Source: a virus
Length of the DNA stretch: 58,279 nt
Direction: 5' to 3' (one strand)
IMG/VR virus record: IMGVR_UViG_3300025889_000139
Location: 1 to 58,279 of that record
Shown here piece after piece: positions 40,548-49,224 of the stretch. The notes below the pieces were generated by a model, which did no database searches, was not told the DNA's origin, and saw only the letters and a list, made by a program, of their open reading frames with translations. A program made the position numbers and the translations under genes. The stretch's first letter is position 1, and each line of letters opens with the position of its first letter.

Positions 40548-41276
40548 ATGACAGACGAAATCAGAGAATTAAATGGTATAAAATACCTGACACCGAATCG
40601 CAGATGTGTGAAACGTGTAGAAAGAATACACATAAAAGATGAATTGGGGATGCGATGGCTGCATACACAATCCGAAGGAGATATCTTATTAGATGTCGGT
40701 GGGAATGTCGGTATGTATGCTCTGCCAGCCGCTTTCAAACATAAGTTACGAGTTTACGCATTTGAACCCGAACATAGGAATTACTCTTTATTATGTAGAA
40801 ACATCATCTTGAACGGGTTACAAGATCAAATAACCGCTTATTGTCTGGCTGTAAGTGATAAGATGGATTTTAATGAGCTATATATAAATGGCATTGAAGA
40901 CGGTACATCATGTCATTCATTTGGAGAAGAACTTGATTATAACCTAAATCCAACTAAATCTGCCGCCAAACAAGGATGTATGTCCATTACTATTGACCAG
41001 TTTATGGAAAACCGAAGTGTTGAGAAGGATATTCATTTAAAAATTGATGTAGATGGCTTTGACTATAAGGTTATTCTTGGTGCTGAAAAAACTCTACAAA
41101 ATCCAAAAACCAAGTCTGTTATTATGGAAATAAATACGAACCTAGAAAAGCATAGAAACGTATTCGGAATAATGGAAAATCATGGTTTTGAAATGGTTGA
41201 ATCGTGTGTGCGTTCAGAAGGAAATTTTGTCGGTGTAGGTAATCACGTATTCATACGTTCACATATCAGACCTTAA
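40548..41276 (+). CDS. FkbM-family methyltransferase
   Basis: A protein of 242 residues from ATG 40548 (MTDEIRELNGIKYLTPNRRC). SAM-binding motif ILLDVGGNVGMYALPAA lies near residue 47, then VYAFEPEHRNYSLL, ITAYCLAVSDKMDF and HLKIDVDGFDYKVILGAEKT, the order that defines FkbM-type O-methyltransferases. These methylate sugars or hydroxyl groups of secondary metabolites and surface glycans. The frame is open further upstream to 40467 but that part reads like noncoding AT-rich sequence. No ribosome-binding site is visible, and a perfect late box ends five bases before the ATG. It overlaps the next, convergent gene by 18 bases. Confidence 0.88.
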   Translation: MTDEIRELNGIKYLTPNRRCVKRVERIHIKDELGMRWLHTQSEGDILLDVGGNVGMYALPAAFKHKLRVYAFEPEHRNYSLLCRNIILNGLQDQITAYCLAVSDKMDFNELYINGIEDGTSCHSFGEELDYNLNPTKSAAKQGCMSITIDQFMENRSVEKDIHLKIDVDGFDYKVILGAEKTLQNPKTKSVIMEINTNLEKHRNVFGIMENHGFEMVESCVRSEGNFVGVGNHVFIRSHIRP

Positions 41277-41840
41277 AGATATCACTAATGTACGTCTTGT
41301 CTTGATGCCGTCTGATTTATAACTATGCCACGCATTTTCATTTCTACTAAAACTAAAAGCACGATTTTTTAACCAATCTACTTGTCTGGCGTTTTCACCA
41401 TCCTCACTATCGTATAACCAAGTACCTTCATTATAGTCAGAAATGTATATCACCGTTGTTAGTAGTTTATCGGGTTTGTCTGAGTGAATACGAAATACAT
41501 AATCTTTTCCAACGTTAACGATATTGAACGTAGTATGGGTATGATGTTCAACCTTCTCTGGGGCCAAACGTTGTAAAACTTCCTTTAACTTCGGTTCATA
41601 TAAATTCCGCATATTGATAACGGTTTCATCGGATAAGTTATGATACCCTGGATTATATGATTTAACATGCTTGAACTGGGTATTTCTTCGTAAAAAATTA
41701 GATACTACATTTGATTCCAAATCTATGGTATGATTGTACACATCCCAATCTAATGGTCCTGTGTCGAAATCCATGTTTTCCGCAAGAGACAAATGTTCAG
41801 CGGATAAAAAATCGTCTATAATCTCATAGGGGGGCCACAT
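41259..41840 (-). CDS. 2-oxoglutarate/Fe(II)-dependent oxygenase
   Basis: A protein of 193 residues with the metal and co-substrate residues in order: FRIHSDKPDKLLTTVIYISD gives HxD (His and Asp), NENAWHSYKS the distal His, and TRRTLVISLR the Arg that binds 2-oxoglutarate. The N-terminus PPYEIIDDFLSAEHLSLAEN is typical of small prolyl-hydroxylase-like phage oxygenases. Such enzymes hydroxylate proteins, sugars or nucleobases; the substrate is unknown. The start overlaps the upstream SegE-like gene by 17 bases, and the end overlaps the convergent FkbM gene, so the genes are tightly packed. Confidence 0.87.
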   Translation of the reverse strand: MWPPYEIIDDFLSAEHLSLAENMDFDTGPLDWDVYNHTIDLESNVVSNFLRRNTQFKHVKSYNPGYHNLSDETVINMRNLYEPKLKEVLQRLAPEKVEHHTHTTFNIVNVGKDYVFRIHSDKPDKLLTTVIYISDYNEGTWLYDSEDGENARQVDWLKNRAFSFSRNENAWHSYKSDGIKTRRTLVISLRSDM

Positions 41841-42285
41841 TTTTTCTCTTAAACTCCGTTTCTTTTAGTGTTTCTTTTGGAGGTCTAAATTTTACAGCGG
41901 CAATATTTCCGTTGTAGTATTTCCGTTCTCCGTTCTCTAATTCTTCAAGAAGAACATTTTCTTCAACTTGAATCTTTACTTCTGCATAGTATAAGCTACC
42001 TTTTGTCTCGTGTAGAGACTCGATATGGAACTCATAGTTCTCTTTGCCATGCTGTTCGATGGCAGCGTTAAGATGTGTGGAAGAGCCGGTATAGGTTTTC
42101 CAATCCGACTCTTTCCTCACAACTTTACGATTCTTTCTTGATTTGAGCTTGACCCTTCTAGTAGACTGAAACTGTTTCTTTCCAATATACTGTCTACCAG
42201 TATGCTTTTCGGTTATACGATAGATAAAACCGAACCATTCAGAAGGATCAAACTCATGGGGAAATTCCCAATGTCCTGTATCCAT
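41824..42285 (-). CDS. SegE-like GIY-YIG nuclease
   Basis: A protein of 153 residues. The pattern WFGFIYRITEKHTGRQYIGK (GIY-YIG style start), then ESDWKTYTGSSTHLNAAIEQ and GKENYEFHIESLHETKGSLY with YAEVKIQVEENVL matches the SegE-like GIY-YIG domain found across T4-like phages. Unlike the two other GIY-YIG genes it lacks NUMOD3 repeats and the structured leader, and it looks fixed in place rather than newly inserted. TAAATA, made by the stop of the upstream gene, ends five bases before the ATG. Role may be mobility or DNA processing. Confidence 0.8.
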   Translation of the reverse strand: MDTGHWEFPHEFDPSEWFGFIYRITEKHTGRQYIGKKQFQSTRRVKLKSRKNRKVVRKESDWKTYTGSSTHLNAAIEQHGKENYEFHIESLHETKGSLYYAEVKIQVEENVLLEELENGERKYYNGNIAAVKFRPPKETLKETEFKRKNVAPL

Positions 42286-42293
42286 ACAGGTAT

Positions 42294-42470
42294 TTACATA
42301 GAGTTTTTCTTTTCTTGAATTTCCGCACGACGAGTTTTGGCTAGTTTACCTAGTTCACCTAGTGCTTTACGGGCACGTGCTGCCGCAGCCTTCACACTCT
42401 TAGTTTCAAAAGCTTCGCTTTCTTTAAGATAAGCTTCGTATTGTTCTACAATTTGTTCATGTGTAGTCAT
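42294..42470 (-). CDS. Small basic histone-like protein
   Basis: A protein of 58 residues, MTTHEQIVEQYEAYLKESEA at the start and KSVKAAAARARKALGELGKL in the middle, strongly helical and basic toward the C-terminus. This small Ala/Lys/Arg-rich pattern is conserved in T4-like phages of marine origin and is sometimes labelled histone-like. AGGAGATTACA precedes the ATG, and the ATG overlaps the stop of the radical SAM gene (ATGA). Possible DNA- or RNA-binding protein; function unproven. Confidence 0.75.
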   Translation of the reverse strand: MTTHEQIVEQYEAYLKESEAFETKSVKAAAARARKALGELGKLAKTRRAEIQEKKNSM

Positions 42471-43777
42471 TGTAATCTCCTTGATATTTCTTTTATAATA
42501 TTTAATTCTTCACGGACTCTTGGTTGAGCATATCCACATTCGTATGTTTTTGTGTGTAGCTCAAGTCTTCTTCTTATTCGTTCCTTTAAATCTAACTTGT
42601 TATATATCCAATCATACGAGTCAAGTTTAGTATATTGTAGCATACTATGTATAGGTGTGTCCATATTTATATGCATCGTTGTTCCCCAACGCATTAATTC
42701 AATAACCGATTGTGCGTAATCTTTATATCGTTCTAATCCACCTAAGTTTTGCTGATGATCGTAAAGTGTTTCTGTCGGGTAACCTGTAATCATAAGCCAG
42801 ATGTTCTTGATACCGTAAAATCCAGATTGTTGAATATGATAATCTATATCGGCATTACTAAACTTTTTACGCATGTGATTTCTTACGTCTTCGCTAAAAC
42901 TTTCTATACCAATAGTTAGTTGGTCACATCCAGCATAATACATTGCTTCGTAATGGTGTGATGGCATTTGGTTACGAGGACGACAAATAGCCTGTCCTGC
43001 ATATTTGACGTTAAGGTTACTTTCTGATATAGCAACATTCATATTGTAGAAGTTGCTAACGGACCCGTTAATGAGACTATCTGTAAAGTCGAAGTATGAT
43101 ATACCTATTGTATTAATATGATGTTTCATTTCTTCTACAATATTCTTACCAGACCTATACCTAAACTGCGGCCAAATATTCTGAATATCGCAAAAAGTAC
43201 AACGGCGAACACATCCACGTGAACCCGTCATATAAACTTTATCTGAGGTATACTTGGATAAATCAAAACCCTCATACGATGGGAAAGGGAAGTCATCTAG
43301 ATTTTCACCATATTCTTTCCCAACTAGAAGTTTCCGCATAAAATTTTCAGCATCACCATAACAAACGTGATTTGCATATTCGCCGATCCAATCTTTAGCG
43401 TTATTACATCCATTTCCACCAGCGATAACTGGAATAGGTGATTTTATGGATAATAAAGTCTTAGCTGGATTTAAACTCCAATAACTAAAAATGCTCACAC
43501 AAAGGTAGTCGTAGTCAGTTGCTACATTGTACACATTATCGCACCATAAAGATATAAGCTTATTCTCGATGTCTTTGGGTAAATCATTGATGATATTCAT
43601 ACACCAATCGTTGAGTTTTGCATATTCATCGTCGGTCATATTAGTCTTGCATATATGAACAAAGTCAACAATAGTTGTATCGCAACCACAATCCTTTGCG
43701 ATTCCGTTTAAAATACCTAATGCTGCTGACGGTGCTACAAGGTCAAGCCTTGGCAGATTTACCAAAAGTAGTTTCAT
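42467..43777 (-). CDS. B12-binding-type radical SAM enzyme
   Basis: A protein of 436 residues. The first 170 residues are a Rossmann-type domain (MKLLLVNLPRLDLVAPSAAL, with VIAGGNGCNNAKDWIGEY and HVCYGDAENFMRKLL) like the cobalamin-binding domain of class B radical SAM enzymes, though the DxHxxG motif is not evident. The iron-sulfur motif CVRRCTFC (C-x3-C-x2-C) is near residue 188, followed by YFDFTDSLINGS and QLTIGIESFSEDVRNHMRKK. Substrates of the class include unactivated carbons in peptides, antibiotics and lipids. It overlaps the preceding small gene by 35 bases and is coupled to the next gene. Confidence 0.88.
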   Translation of the reverse strand: MKLLLVNLPRLDLVAPSAALGILNGIAKDCGCDTTIVDFVHICKTNMTDDEYAKLNDWCMNIINDLPKDIENKLISLWCDNVYNVATDYDYLCVSIFSYWSLNPAKTLLSIKSPIPVIAGGNGCNNAKDWIGEYANHVCYGDAENFMRKLLVGKEYGENLDDFPFPSYEGFDLSKYTSDKVYMTGSRGCVRRCTFCDIQNIWPQFRYRSGKNIVEEMKHHINTIGISYFDFTDSLINGSVSNFYNMNVAISESNLNVKYAGQAICRPRNQMPSHHYEAMYYAGCDQLTIGIESFSEDVRNHMRKKFSNADIDYHIQQSGFYGIKNIWLMITGYPTETLYDHQQNLGGLERYKDYAQSVIELMRWGTTMHINMDTPIHSMLQYTKLDSYDWIYNKLDLKERIRRRLELHTKTYECGYAQPRVREELNIIKEISRRLQ

Positions 43778-44162
43778 TTAGTTCGTTTACTAATTCCTTG
43801 TGTTCTAGTCTTCCAATGTAAAAGTCATATTCATCGCCTGATGTATCTGTCAACCCGAAATGTTCCATCTTGGATTGCTCTACCATTGACTTATATAATT
43901 CCCAAAACTTTTCATGATAGTAGTCCATACTTATCATATGATCAAACTGTTGTATGTCAGCAAGGTAATAGTCAAGCATAATATGATCCATTCTAACCAC
44001 TGGTTTTATTTTCCAAGGTTCAAAAAATACACGAATTCTGCATGTCCTATCAAGTTTGATATAATAACAGTCCTTCATCTTTTTAGGCTTGACAACAACA
44101 TCGTCAATTTCAAACCTAATCATATTGAACTGTCCTTGCACACTAAACAAACTCATCACCAT
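43743..44162 (-). CDS. Unknown protein between two radical SAM genes
   Basis: A protein of 139 residues, starting MVMSLFSVQGQFNMIRFEID from ATG 44162 or MSLFS from ATG 44156. The first half is strand-rich (VVVKPKKMKDCYYIKLDRTC with RIRVFFEPWKIK) and the second helical (YYHEKFWELYKSMVEQSKME). It overlaps both neighbours: 35 bases with the downstream radical SAM gene and seven with the upstream one, a fixed three-gene arrangement. Its position suggests a substrate, partner or adaptor for those enzymes. No match to a known family that I can name. Confidence 0.65.
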   Translation of the reverse strand: MVMSLFSVQGQFNMIRFEIDDVVVKPKKMKDCYYIKLDRTCRIRVFFEPWKIKPVVRMDHIMLDYYLADIQQFDHMISMDYYHEKFWELYKSMVEQSKMEHFGLTDTSGDEYDFYIGRLEHKELVNELNETTFGKSAKA

Positions 44163-45151
44163 TCACTTGCTGTTTCAAGTGTTACTTCACTAGACTTACA
44201 TTTAGTCTGGCATTCATACCACTTGAAAGTTTTGAACTCATTATCCCAGAAGTCATCTTGTAGAATATCTGGTAATGATCTTTCATAAAGACTGAACTTA
44301 CCTTGCCAATCATCATTATGTGCGTAACGATTTGCAACCCAACAACAAGGATAAAATTCACCACGACTGTTTATAAACAATCCCTTTGATCCTATTCTAC
44401 ATAATGGTTTAACGCCATTCTCGACCGGGGTGTTCATATAATATTTTGTCGTGTCCCTTTTGCCGTAATCATCCCGATTGGTAAAATAAGTGACTTGGCG
44501 TTGAAATCTGTTTGTTGTGCTTACTAACTTGGAGCTTGGCTCAAGTGGGTCATTCTCTCCGTATCTTGGATAGAAGCTACCGAACTTTGTGCTGAGTGTA
44601 AGCTGAAACTTATCGAAGCCTTTGTTCTTTGCCATTTCTTTCATAATATGGATCATATTCTCGTTAAACTTGAAAGCTATGGCGTCCCACACAACATAGG
44701 CTTTGGATTTTATCATAGCATCAATGCCAACGCAGATGGATTCCCAATCTGATCCGACACGGTATTGTTCATTACTTTTCTGATCCCATCCATCAAGGCT
44801 AAAGTGGATAACATCTTGTTCGCCCATAAGCATACCAAGCTTGCGCCACCACATAGCATCCTTGTAACTACCATTGGTGACAATAACTATCTGTATATCT
44901 TTGTTCATAGTCTTTAAGTGCTTTATGATTTGTATAAGATCAGTCGTATAAATTGGATCACCATCGTCGCCGCAGAATGTAATCTTCTTGACCTCTTGCA
45001 TTACTTCCTTTGTGAAGTTTCGCTGAAAGAAGTCAAGACGCAACTGAGTATTCAGAAGCGTCTCTGGGACTTCCGTTCTGGCACAACGCAAACACTTTAG
45101 TGTGCATCGCGAGCTTGATTCAATATGATAATGCCATCTTGCTAAACTCAC
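44156..45151 (-). CDS. Radical SAM/SPASM enzyme
   Basis: A protein of 331 residues starting at GTG 45151, which overlaps the gp46 stop (GTGA). Near residue 15 is CTLKCLRC (C-x3-C-x2-C), then ITFCGDDGDPIYTTDLIQI, IVTNGSYKDAMWWRKLG, IHFSLDGWDQKSNEQYRVGS, and a C-terminal SPASM-like region FINSRGEFYPCCWVANRYAH with WYECQTKCKS. The layout is close to that of the smaller enzyme at 1854-2657, so the two may be paralogues. SPASM enzymes usually modify peptides, for example forming thioether or carbon crosslinks, or sugars. Substrate unknown. Confidence 0.9.
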   Translation of the reverse strand: MSLARWHYHIESSSRCTLKCLRCARTEVPETLLNTQLRLDFFQRNFTKEVMQEVKKITFCGDDGDPIYTTDLIQIIKHLKTMNKDIQIVIVTNGSYKDAMWWRKLGMLMGEQDVIHFSLDGWDQKSNEQYRVGSDWESICVGIDAMIKSKAYVVWDAIAFKFNENMIHIMKEMAKNKGFDKFQLTLSTKFGSFYPRYGENDPLEPSSKLVSTTNRFQRQVTYFTNRDDYGKRDTTKYYMNTPVENGVKPLCRIGSKGLFINSRGEFYPCCWVANRYAHNDDWQGKFSLYERSLPDILQDDFWDNEFKTFKWYECQTKCKSSEVTLETASEW

Positions 45152-46944
45152 AATATCTCCACATCTGTCGCGTAACTAGTATAACCGTTTTCTTTCGTTA
45201 CGGTTAGAACGTTATTTACACGTGATGCGAGGTCATCTTTATGACTAACAAGCCACACTGATTTCTTACGATCACGAGAAATCTTCTTCAAGATACCGAT
45301 ACTGCTATCAACACCACTGGTATCCATACCACTATCAATCAACTCGTCAATAAACAATAGATTAACTGGGTGATATAGATTTTCCCATACATCACGAAAT
45401 GCCCAAGATAGACTTAGGATTAGACGGTTCCGTTCTCCACGGGATAGGTTATCAAAGTCAAGATCACGACCATATTCTGTAATCTCAACACTTAAATCGT
45501 TCTGGAACTCCACAGTATGTGGTAATCCAATCTTGTCTAGATAATACCCAAGACGATTATTTAAGAACGATAGGTTCTGGTCAATAATTTTCTTACGGAT
45601 ATAGCTATCCTTGTTAGTCAATAGCTTCAATAAGAATTCTTGGTGGTCTTTTAGTTTTGATAAATCATTTAGCGTATCATAGCTAATATCAGTCAAAGCT
45701 TCATTTTTCAACTGATTAATCTGTTCGCTATACGGGTCAGTTTCTTTCTGTGTTTCTTCAATCTGGGTAGTAAGATAGTTTAATGTAGAACTATGATTAT
45801 GTGCCTCGTGTAGTTCTTCATAGAATGTTTCTGGTTTAGGTCCAATATGTTGGTCGGTAGCCAGTTGTGAAGAGATATCATCAACTAACTCCTTCGCTTC
45901 ACGATATTCTTCTTCCGCACTATCCCATTCACGCCTTGCCTCGTCAATAAGATGTTCGTGTTTATCGTCGTGTAGTTCCTGTTCACAGGTAGGACATTTC
46001 ATATCCTTGGCTGTGTCGTAGTTATTCTTAGCTTTATCCAGATGTTTATCTGCCCGTTTCAAGGTTGTCTCTGCTGATGACAGTTCTTTCGCCAAAGCAT
46101 CCGCTAAAGCTTTCCGTTCTGTCCACTCCTTTAGTTCGGCATGAGCATCTAGTTCTGCTTGGATATCCAGATGGCTAAGTTCTTCCAACTGTTCCGCAAG
46201 TTTATCCAACTTTTCCTTATGAGATTTTTTCCAAGCTTTTTGTCGTAGTTCAAGATTCTTGATGGTATCGCCAATCTTTTCATTGGACTGTTTGATAGTA
46301 GCAATACGAACTTCCTCATCACGAATAAGGTCTTTTGTACCTGGAATGTCGTTTGGTTTGTCACCATTCAACACTTTCTTTAGGTTATCTGCCTTCTCAC
46401 TGAGTAAGGTGATACCAAGTAACTGTTCAATGACATTCCGTTGCGGTGCCGCTGGCATACTGAGAAAAGGTTGAGTATAAGTGTTCAGCGCAAGAATGTG
46501 TTTGAACATATCGTGCGTCATTGCTAATAGGCGTTCAATCTCTTCCTGTGTTTTGCGACTATCACCTTGCGCTTCGTCATCCATCATCTGCTCTTGGTCT
46601 TCGATAAAGAAACGAAGGAAGTTTGGTTTACGACCACGTTCAATACGATATGTAAGTCCGTCCTTCTCAAACTCAACGGTACATACCATATTCTTACCAT
46701 TGGTTTTATTGATGAGGTTATTGACTTTGATTTTAGTCAATGCGTTCCCATACAACACATATGACAATGCGTTGATGATTGTTGTCTTACCAGTTCCGTT
46801 ACGTGCGCCAGCATCATCACCGCCTTGATCTAAGTTTTTACCAAGTACGAGTGTGAGATCATCGCGGTTGAAATCTACAGCTTGGGTTTGGTTACCCACG
46901 CTCATAAAGTTTTTAACTGTCAATGCGCGTATACTGAAAGTCAT
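45148..46944 (-). CDS. 46: Recombination nuclease subunit, gp46 (SbcC/Rad50-like)
   Basis: A protein of 598 residues (T4 gp46, 560). The N-terminus has a Walker A motif in GARNGTGKTTIINALSYVL; in the middle long coiled-coil arms flank a zinc hook CPTCEQE near residue 310; near the end are the ABC signature NLSRGERNRLILSLSW and Walker B LLFIDELID. With gp47 it trims DNA ends for recombination-dependent replication and degrades host DNA. An amidinotransferase gene separates it from gp47 here. AAAGGAA precedes the ATG. Confidence 0.95.
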   Translation of the reverse strand: MTFSIRALTVKNFMSVGNQTQAVDFNRDDLTLVLGKNLDQGGDDAGARNGTGKTTIINALSYVLYGNALTKIKVNNLINKTNGKNMVCTVEFEKDGLTYRIERGRKPNFLRFFIEDQEQMMDDEAQGDSRKTQEEIERLLAMTHDMFKHILALNTYTQPFLSMPAAPQRNVIEQLLGITLLSEKADNLKKVLNGDKPNDIPGTKDLIRDEEVRIATIKQSNEKIGDTIKNLELRQKAWKKSHKEKLDKLAEQLEELSHLDIQAELDAHAELKEWTERKALADALAKELSSAETTLKRADKHLDKAKNNYDTAKDMKCPTCEQELHDDKHEHLIDEARREWDSAEEEYREAKELVDDISSQLATDQHIGPKPETFYEELHEAHNHSSTLNYLTTQIEETQKETDPYSEQINQLKNEALTDISYDTLNDLSKLKDHQEFLLKLLTNKDSYIRKKIIDQNLSFLNNRLGYYLDKIGLPHTVEFQNDLSVEITEYGRDLDFDNLSRGERNRLILSLSWAFRDVWENLYHPVNLLFIDELIDSGMDTSGVDSSIGILKKISRDRKKSVWLVSHKDDLASRVNNVLTVTKENGYTSYATDVEIL

Positions 46945-46990
46945 TATTTTCTATTCCTTTTTAGATTTTGTTTCACATTGGGTAGTGTTT

Positions 46991-48157
46991 TTAGTATCTT
47001 TCAATATCAAGCGTGATGCAATGCAATCCGCCATCAACAAAGAATCTATGTCTCCACGGTACATGAATAGGTTCCACCCCTACGGATTTAATCATATTAT
47101 GGAAGTCTTTGTTGTTGCTGTTAACAAAAACATGCTTGTGGTCAAGACAGAGAAGGTTAACATCAAAGACTGTTTCTTCTGCATAACCTGTCCAGCTTGA
47201 TAGATAATTGTTTACAAAGTTGATGAAGCGATTGTTACTTTCTTCACCTTTAACCCACCATTTACCGTCATTTTTCTGTTTTATTTTTTTAAAATCTTCC
47301 AATTGAGATTGATAGTTCTTCCACGGAACGCCGACTACATTATCAACACCGAATATTCCTTTGTAGTCAATAAGGTTTGGGATACCTACTATGGTTGACG
47401 GATTCAAAAATACAAAGCAACCATCTGTGTGACCAGCCTTTGTATTAATATGTATCCATTCCTTCCCATCCATATGAATTTTGTTTTGTAGAAGTGTTGT
47501 GAAGTCTGTATATTCATTGTGATCGACGATGACAGATGTATTAGTGATAATAATGTTTGGTCCTTCAACAGAGTTACAGCCATCACGATATCTCAATGTA
47601 TAATAAAAACTGTCTATTTCTTCTTGGATGTCATTCGGGACTGTATATGTACCGCGAATGTAGTCTTGAAAATCAGGCCAATCTGTACCTTTTAATACAT
47701 CGTATTTCTCTTTACTGAACCATATATTCTCATGAAAATTATGTTTATTCTCTTTCATAGATATACGATGGTGGTTTTCGATTATTTTATAAATGTCTTT
47801 GTAGTTGTTATCGTACTCAAGTAATACATCAGTTACATCCTTTTCATACTTTCTATAACCAACGTTGTAGCAAGTATTACCAAAAACGTGATGCGTATCT
47901 CTTGGGCAAATCGGTGGACTTATCATATTATCTAAATCAAAAACTCCTTGCGGTTGGTTCGGACGCATGACCTTGATACTGTGTTCTTTAAGAATATCGA
48001 CAAAATTTTCTAAATCTTCTTGTATTTCGTGACTTATCCGTTTCAGAGGTTCACGTATAGCATCTTCTTTAATACTATCAAAAAAATCAGGGGTAAACCA
48101 AGTACCAAGCATGACATGCTTGAGGGTGTCGGTCTGGCTAAAAACGTTATATGTCAT
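46991..48157 (-). CDS. Amidinotransferase (glycine amidinotransferase-like)
   Basis: A protein of 388 residues. Residue order fits the guanidino-modifying superfamily: PRDTHHVFGNTCYNVGYR near residue 90, NIIITNTSVIVDHNEY near 210, AGHTDGCFVFLNPSTIVG (active His) near 250, and FFVDGGLHCITLDIERY at the end with the catalytic Cys. The GGxHCxT end is typical of arginine:glycine-type amidinotransferases rather than of small hydrolases. Such enzymes move an amidino group from arginine to an amine, as in creatine or saxitoxin-type pathways. Start overlaps the gp47 stop (TAATG). Acceptor unknown. Confidence 0.88.
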   Translation of the reverse strand: MTYNVFSQTDTLKHVMLGTWFTPDFFDSIKEDAIREPLKRISHEIQEDLENFVDILKEHSIKVMRPNQPQGVFDLDNMISPPICPRDTHHVFGNTCYNVGYRKYEKDVTDVLLEYDNNYKDIYKIIENHHRISMKENKHNFHENIWFSKEKYDVLKGTDWPDFQDYIRGTYTVPNDIQEEIDSFYYTLRYRDGCNSVEGPNIIITNTSVIVDHNEYTDFTTLLQNKIHMDGKEWIHINTKAGHTDGCFVFLNPSTIVGIPNLIDYKGIFGVDNVVGVPWKNYQSQLEDFKKIKQKNDGKWWVKGEESNNRFINFVNNYLSSWTGYAEETVFDVNLLCLDHKHVFVNSNNKDFHNMIKSVGVEPIHVPWRHRFFVDGGLHCITLDIERY

Positions 48158-49170
48158 TAAAGGTTCCTATACAAATCCAATAAAACCTTCGGATCATAAA
48201 ACTCAGACTCAACCTGTTCTAACTGTGAGGTCACAATAGTATCCACGCTTTCGAAGTTTACCTCTCCGTCAAAATCTTCTTTATGTTCTTGGGTGTTGAT
48301 TGGGATCAAGTTTAGTTCACGAAGGTTATACTTGTCCATAAACTCTTCTTTGATGAAGTTAGCCTCTTCATAACTGATTTCGATATCTAATGAAACCCGT
48401 GCGTATGTCTTAGCTAACATATATTTATCTGGGTCTTCAAGTAATGTTGATAGTTTGAGAGTACGATACTTGGGAGCGTCAGGCCAGGCGATATGTTTAG
48501 GTTCACCTCCCCATTCAAGTATGGTTGCGCCTCGCTTGTCGTCCCAAGCATCGCTGTAGTTGTGTGGGAATGCGTTGCCAATATACAACACATTACCCTG
48601 TTCTTGCCTGTGATGGAAGTGTCCACTAAAGACCTTTTCTATCCCTTCGAAATCTTGTACTCTGACTTCTCCGTGATCAGGCATTCGCACCATGGCGTTC
48701 ATATAGAAGTGGGGCAACTCAAGATGACCAAGAAGATACTTAGCTTCGATTTTTTTAATCTTCTTGTGATCGTCACCTACAAGCCATGGTGCAATCGCTA
48801 CATCACCTTCGTTAAAGAAATCATTGACGATGGTGATACCCTTGATGTTTCTAGCCCATTCTGCACTTTGCAAATCACGGCGGTCCCGATAATACAAGTC
48901 ATGATTACCGGGAATGAAGAATGTTTGACTAAAAGCATTAGATAGTTTTTCGAGTGACATAAGGCTGGCGTTCATTGTTCGTATGTTAATAGTATGACGA
49001 TAATGATGCCAATCGCCAAGGAAGAAACACGTATCACAATCGTGCTTCTTGCCTTGTTCGATTATCCAATCTATGAATTCAACACAGTCTTGGTTATGTA
49101 CTTCACTGTTACTCTTGTTACCGAAATGGATATCGGTAAACATAATAGCTTTCTTGAATAAGTTGCCCAT
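48157..49170 (-). CDS. 47: Recombination nuclease subunit, gp47 (SbcD/Mre11-like)
   Basis: A protein of 337 residues (T4 gp47, 339). Metal-binding motifs of calcineurin-like phosphoesterases occur in order: FTDIHFGNKS, CFFLGDWHHYR, FFIPGNHDLYYRD, LLGHLELPHF and VFSGHFHHRQE. It is the nuclease partner of gp46. GAGGAA precedes the ATG and a host-type promoter lies about 25 bases upstream, overlapping the end of the gp55 gene, which suggests early or middle expression of the gp47 to radical SAM transcript. Confidence 0.95.
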   Translation of the reverse strand: MGNLFKKAIMFTDIHFGNKSNSEVHNQDCVEFIDWIIEQGKKHDCDTCFFLGDWHHYRHTINIRTMNASLMSLEKLSNAFSQTFFIPGNHDLYYRDRRDLQSAEWARNIKGITIVNDFFNEGDVAIAPWLVGDDHKKIKKIEAKYLLGHLELPHFYMNAMVRMPDHGEVRVQDFEGIEKVFSGHFHHRQEQGNVLYIGNAFPHNYSDAWDDKRGATILEWGGEPKHIAWPDAPKYRTLKLSTLLEDPDKYMLAKTYARVSLDIEISYEEANFIKEEFMDKYNLRELNLIPINTQEHKEDFDGEVNFESVDTIVTSQLEQVESEFYDPKVLLDLYRNL

Positions 49171-49194
49171 ATTATTCCTCTTTACTTGAGAACT

Positions 49195-49224
49195 ATTATA
49201 CTACAAATGAAAAGAGAAAGTCTA
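49195..49224 (-). promoter_or_regulatory. Sigma-70-like promoter for gp47 operon
   Basis: On the minus strand a perfect TATAAT at 49200-49195, an 18-base spacer and TAGACT (four of six to TTGACA) at 49224-49219. The same 18-base spacing is used in the gp55 promoter. Confidence 0.6.
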
